NCBI GenBank assembly: GCA_934408835.1
Contig: CAKRVU010000069.1
Span: 1 to 6,787, forward strand
Reading direction: 5' to 3'
Length of the DNA: 6,787 bases
From: an uncultured Oscillospiraceae bacterium
GTDB taxonomy: Bacteria; Bacillota; Clostridia; Oscillospirales; Ruminococcaceae
Made by a program: the position numbers and the translations under genes. This document shows, piece by piece, positions 5,229-6,787 of this stretch. The notes under the pieces are model-generated. The model was not told where the DNA came from and made no database searches. It saw only the letters and a program-made list of their open reading frames with translations. The first letter of the stretch is position 1. Each line of letters begins with the position of its first letter.

Positions 5229-6787
5229 CTACTGGTTTGTTTGATTTTTGTGATACATTTCGGCATAAATCCCATTGAGCTGCAGTAGCTGAGTATGCGT
5301 TCCTTCTTCAACAACTTTACCGCGCTCGAGCACGAGGATTCTGTCTGCCGCTTGGATTGTGGAAAGTCGGTGCGCAATGATAAAACTGGTTTTGTTGGCT
5401 GTCAGGTGTTGCAGTGCCTGTTGTATCCTTTGCTCCGTCAAGGAATCTATCGAACTGGTTGCCTCGTCCAGGATCATCATCTTGGATTCGGAAAGGATTG
5501 CACGTGCAATGGTTAAGAGCTGCTGCTCACCTTGAGACAGCATATTGGGCTGGTATACGGTGTCGTAACCATGGGGAAGACGGGTGATAAAGCTGTGTGT
5601 ATAAGCCTGTTTGGCAGCTGCAACAATTTGTTCTTGCGATGCGTTTTCGTTTCCGAAGGCGATATTTTGGGCAATCGTTCCGTGAAAAAGCCATGTGTCC
5701 TGCAAAACCAGTGCGAACGCGTTTCGCAAATCATTTCTTTTGAGTTGTTGAATGGGAATGTCGTCGATCAAGATATTTCCTTTGTCTATTTCATAAAAAC
5801 GCAGGAGCAAATTGATTAAAGTTGTTTTCCCACACCCGGTTGCTCCTACAATTGCAATCATTTCTCCGGGGTGGGCTTCCAGTGAAATATCTTTTAAAAT
5901 TGGGCGCCCTTTGGTATAAGAAAACGAAACGTTTGAAAAAACAACATGACCTTTAACCTGTTGGGGTTGCAGTGAGATTGGTTCTTTGGGGTCGTCCGGT
6001 TCTTCTGCAGCATTGATTAGAGAAGAAATTCGCTCGAGTGCCGCAAAAGCTGTTTGAATCTGTACTGTGATACCTGAAATTTCATTAAACGGTTTGGCGA
6101 ACTGACCGGAATAAATCAAAAAGGAACTGATAGTTCCAACGGAAAGACCAAAATGAATGGCACTTAGGGCACCCACAAGACCAACCAGAATGTAGCAGGT
6201 ATTGTTGACAAATCGGGTTCCCGGATTGATAATGGCCGAAAAGAAAATCGCGCGGGTTGCTGTTTTCTCCAATTTGTCGGTCATTTTTGAAAATTCGTCA
6301 ATTGTTCTTTGTTCTTGACCGAACAGCTTAATTAATTTTTGGTTTTCGATATGCTCGGCGGCGAAGGATGAAGTGATCCCCACCATGGTTTGCTGCCGGC
6401 GGAAGGACTTCTGGCAAAGTCGGGTGATGACGGTGGCAAACAGGACGCAGATGGGAGTAACCAGAAGCACTGTGAGGGCGAGCGGGACATTTAAAGAGAA
6501 CATGACAACAATCGAAACCAGAATCAGGATCAGTCCGGAAAAGAGGTTGATAATTGTGACCGACAATGCGTCGCTTATAGCGTCAATATCGTTGGTAAAC
6601 CGACTGAGCAGGTCTCCGTGCGGGTGAGCGTCGAAAAAGAGAACGGGGAGTTTTTGTAGTTTTTCAAAAGCTTCCTTTCTCAGGTCGCATGCGACAGAAT
6701 ATGAAATCTTATTGGCAAGTCTTGCAATAACCCATTGAAACAGCGAAGATAACAGATAAATGCCTCCCAGAAGACCAAGGATTAAGA
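5229..6787 (-). CDS. ABC exporter half-transporter, permease-ATPase fusion (N-terminus outside window)
   Basis: The C-terminal 518 residues are present; about 70-100 are missing beyond the right edge. The membrane part (window residues 1-250) has hydrophobic segments such as LILGLLGGIYLL and LFSGLILILVSIVVMFS, and the cytoplasmic-loop motif FFDAHPHGDLLSRFTNDIDA typical of MsbA/MdlB-type type IV exporters. The nucleotide-binding domain is complete: Walker A GATGCGKTT (314-322), Q-loop Gln362, signature LSQGE (416-420), Walker B MMILDE with catalytic Glu441, D-loop SSID, and H-loop His472. LSQG rather than LSGG is usual in this Firmicutes subfamily, so the site is judged competent. Substrate is unknown; such proteins export drugs, lipids or peptides, often as heterodimers with a partner gene, which would lie outside this window. 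It ends only 37 nt from the CotJC remnant, convergently, with no clear terminator. Confidence 0.95.
   Translation of the reverse strand, partial: LILGLLGGIYLLSSLFQWVIARLANKISYSVACDLRKEAFEKLQKLPVLFFDAHPHGDLLSRFTNDIDAISDALSVTIINLFSGLILILVSIVVMFSLNVPLALTVLLVTPICVLFATVITRLCQKSFRRQQTMVGITSSFAAEHIENQKLIKLFGQEQRTIDEFSKMTDKLEKTATRAIFFSAIINPGTRFVNNTCYILVGLVGALSAIHFGLSVGTISSFLIYSGQFAKPFNEISGITVQIQTAFAALERISSLINAAEEPDDPKEPISLQPQQVKGHVVFSNVSFSYTKGRPILKDISLEAHPGEMIAIVGATGCGKTTLINLLLRFYEIDKGNILIDDIPIQQLKRNDLRNAFALVLQDTWLFHGTIAQNIAFGNENASQEQIVAAAKQAYTHSFITRLPHGYDTVYQPNMLSQGEQQLLTIARAILSESKMMILDEATSSIDSLTEQRIQQALQHLTANKTSFIIAHRLSTIQAADRILVLERGKVVEEGTHTQLLQLNGIYAEMYHKNQTNQ

Noticed and set aside
5192..5278. 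Plus-strand extension of the CotJC frame to a stop at 5276
   Set aside because: After QRFGE the residues no longer match the family, and from 5229 the frame is antisense to the ABC transporter's C-terminal codons; it is a chance read-through.
5229..6566. Start of the ABC transporter at 6566
   Set aside because: That codon is an internal TTG (Leu); the frame continues upstream with conserved exporter sequence (FFDAHPHGDLLSRFTNDIDA) to the window edge.

Overview
The window reads as part of a Gram-positive, Clostridia-like chromosome (possibly Oscillospiraceae/Ruminococcaceae). The evidence is strong GGAGG-type ribosome binding sites, sigma-A-type promoters, a secreted protein in the style of gut Clostridia, and a remnant of a CotJC-type (spore coat / manganese catalase family) gene. 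The genus cannot be fixed from sequence alone.

Layout. (1) Bases 1-2587, minus strand: the first 862 codons of a large secreted protein whose 3' end lies outside the window. It has a signal peptide, six tandem copies of an 8-residue repeat, an Ig-like domain, a long region of glycine-rich beta-helix rungs, and a second copy of the Ig-like domain. Part of that second copy is nearly identical to the first at the DNA level. (2) Bases 2588-2808: a divergent intergenic region with an extended -10 promoter for the surface gene, a consensus -10 for the regulator, and an inverted repeat between them. (3) Bases 2809-4551, plus strand: an intact 580-residue regulator with two helix-turn-helix segments and a long C-terminal region of unknown function. 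(4) Bases 4552-5228: decayed DNA. A frameshifted minus-strand fragment of an unrecognised protein abuts a plus-strand internal fragment of a CotJC/manganese catalase gene that has lost both ends. (5) Bases 5229-6787, minus strand: the C-terminal 518 residues of an ABC exporter half-transporter with complete nucleotide-binding motifs; its N-terminus lies beyond the right edge.

How the parts may work together. The regulator and the surface protein are transcribed divergently from one compact control region, so the simplest inference is that the regulator controls the surface gene, itself, or both. The surface gene looks built for structural variation: a 24-nt tandem repeat and two near-identical direct repeats exactly 648 codons apart could both change the protein without breaking the frame. 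The ABC exporter appears unrelated and converges on the decayed region. No RNA genes, CRISPR array, complete insertion sequence or clear rho-independent terminator were found. No complete new defence or mobile system is visible; the surface-protein/regulator pair is the most interesting unit.
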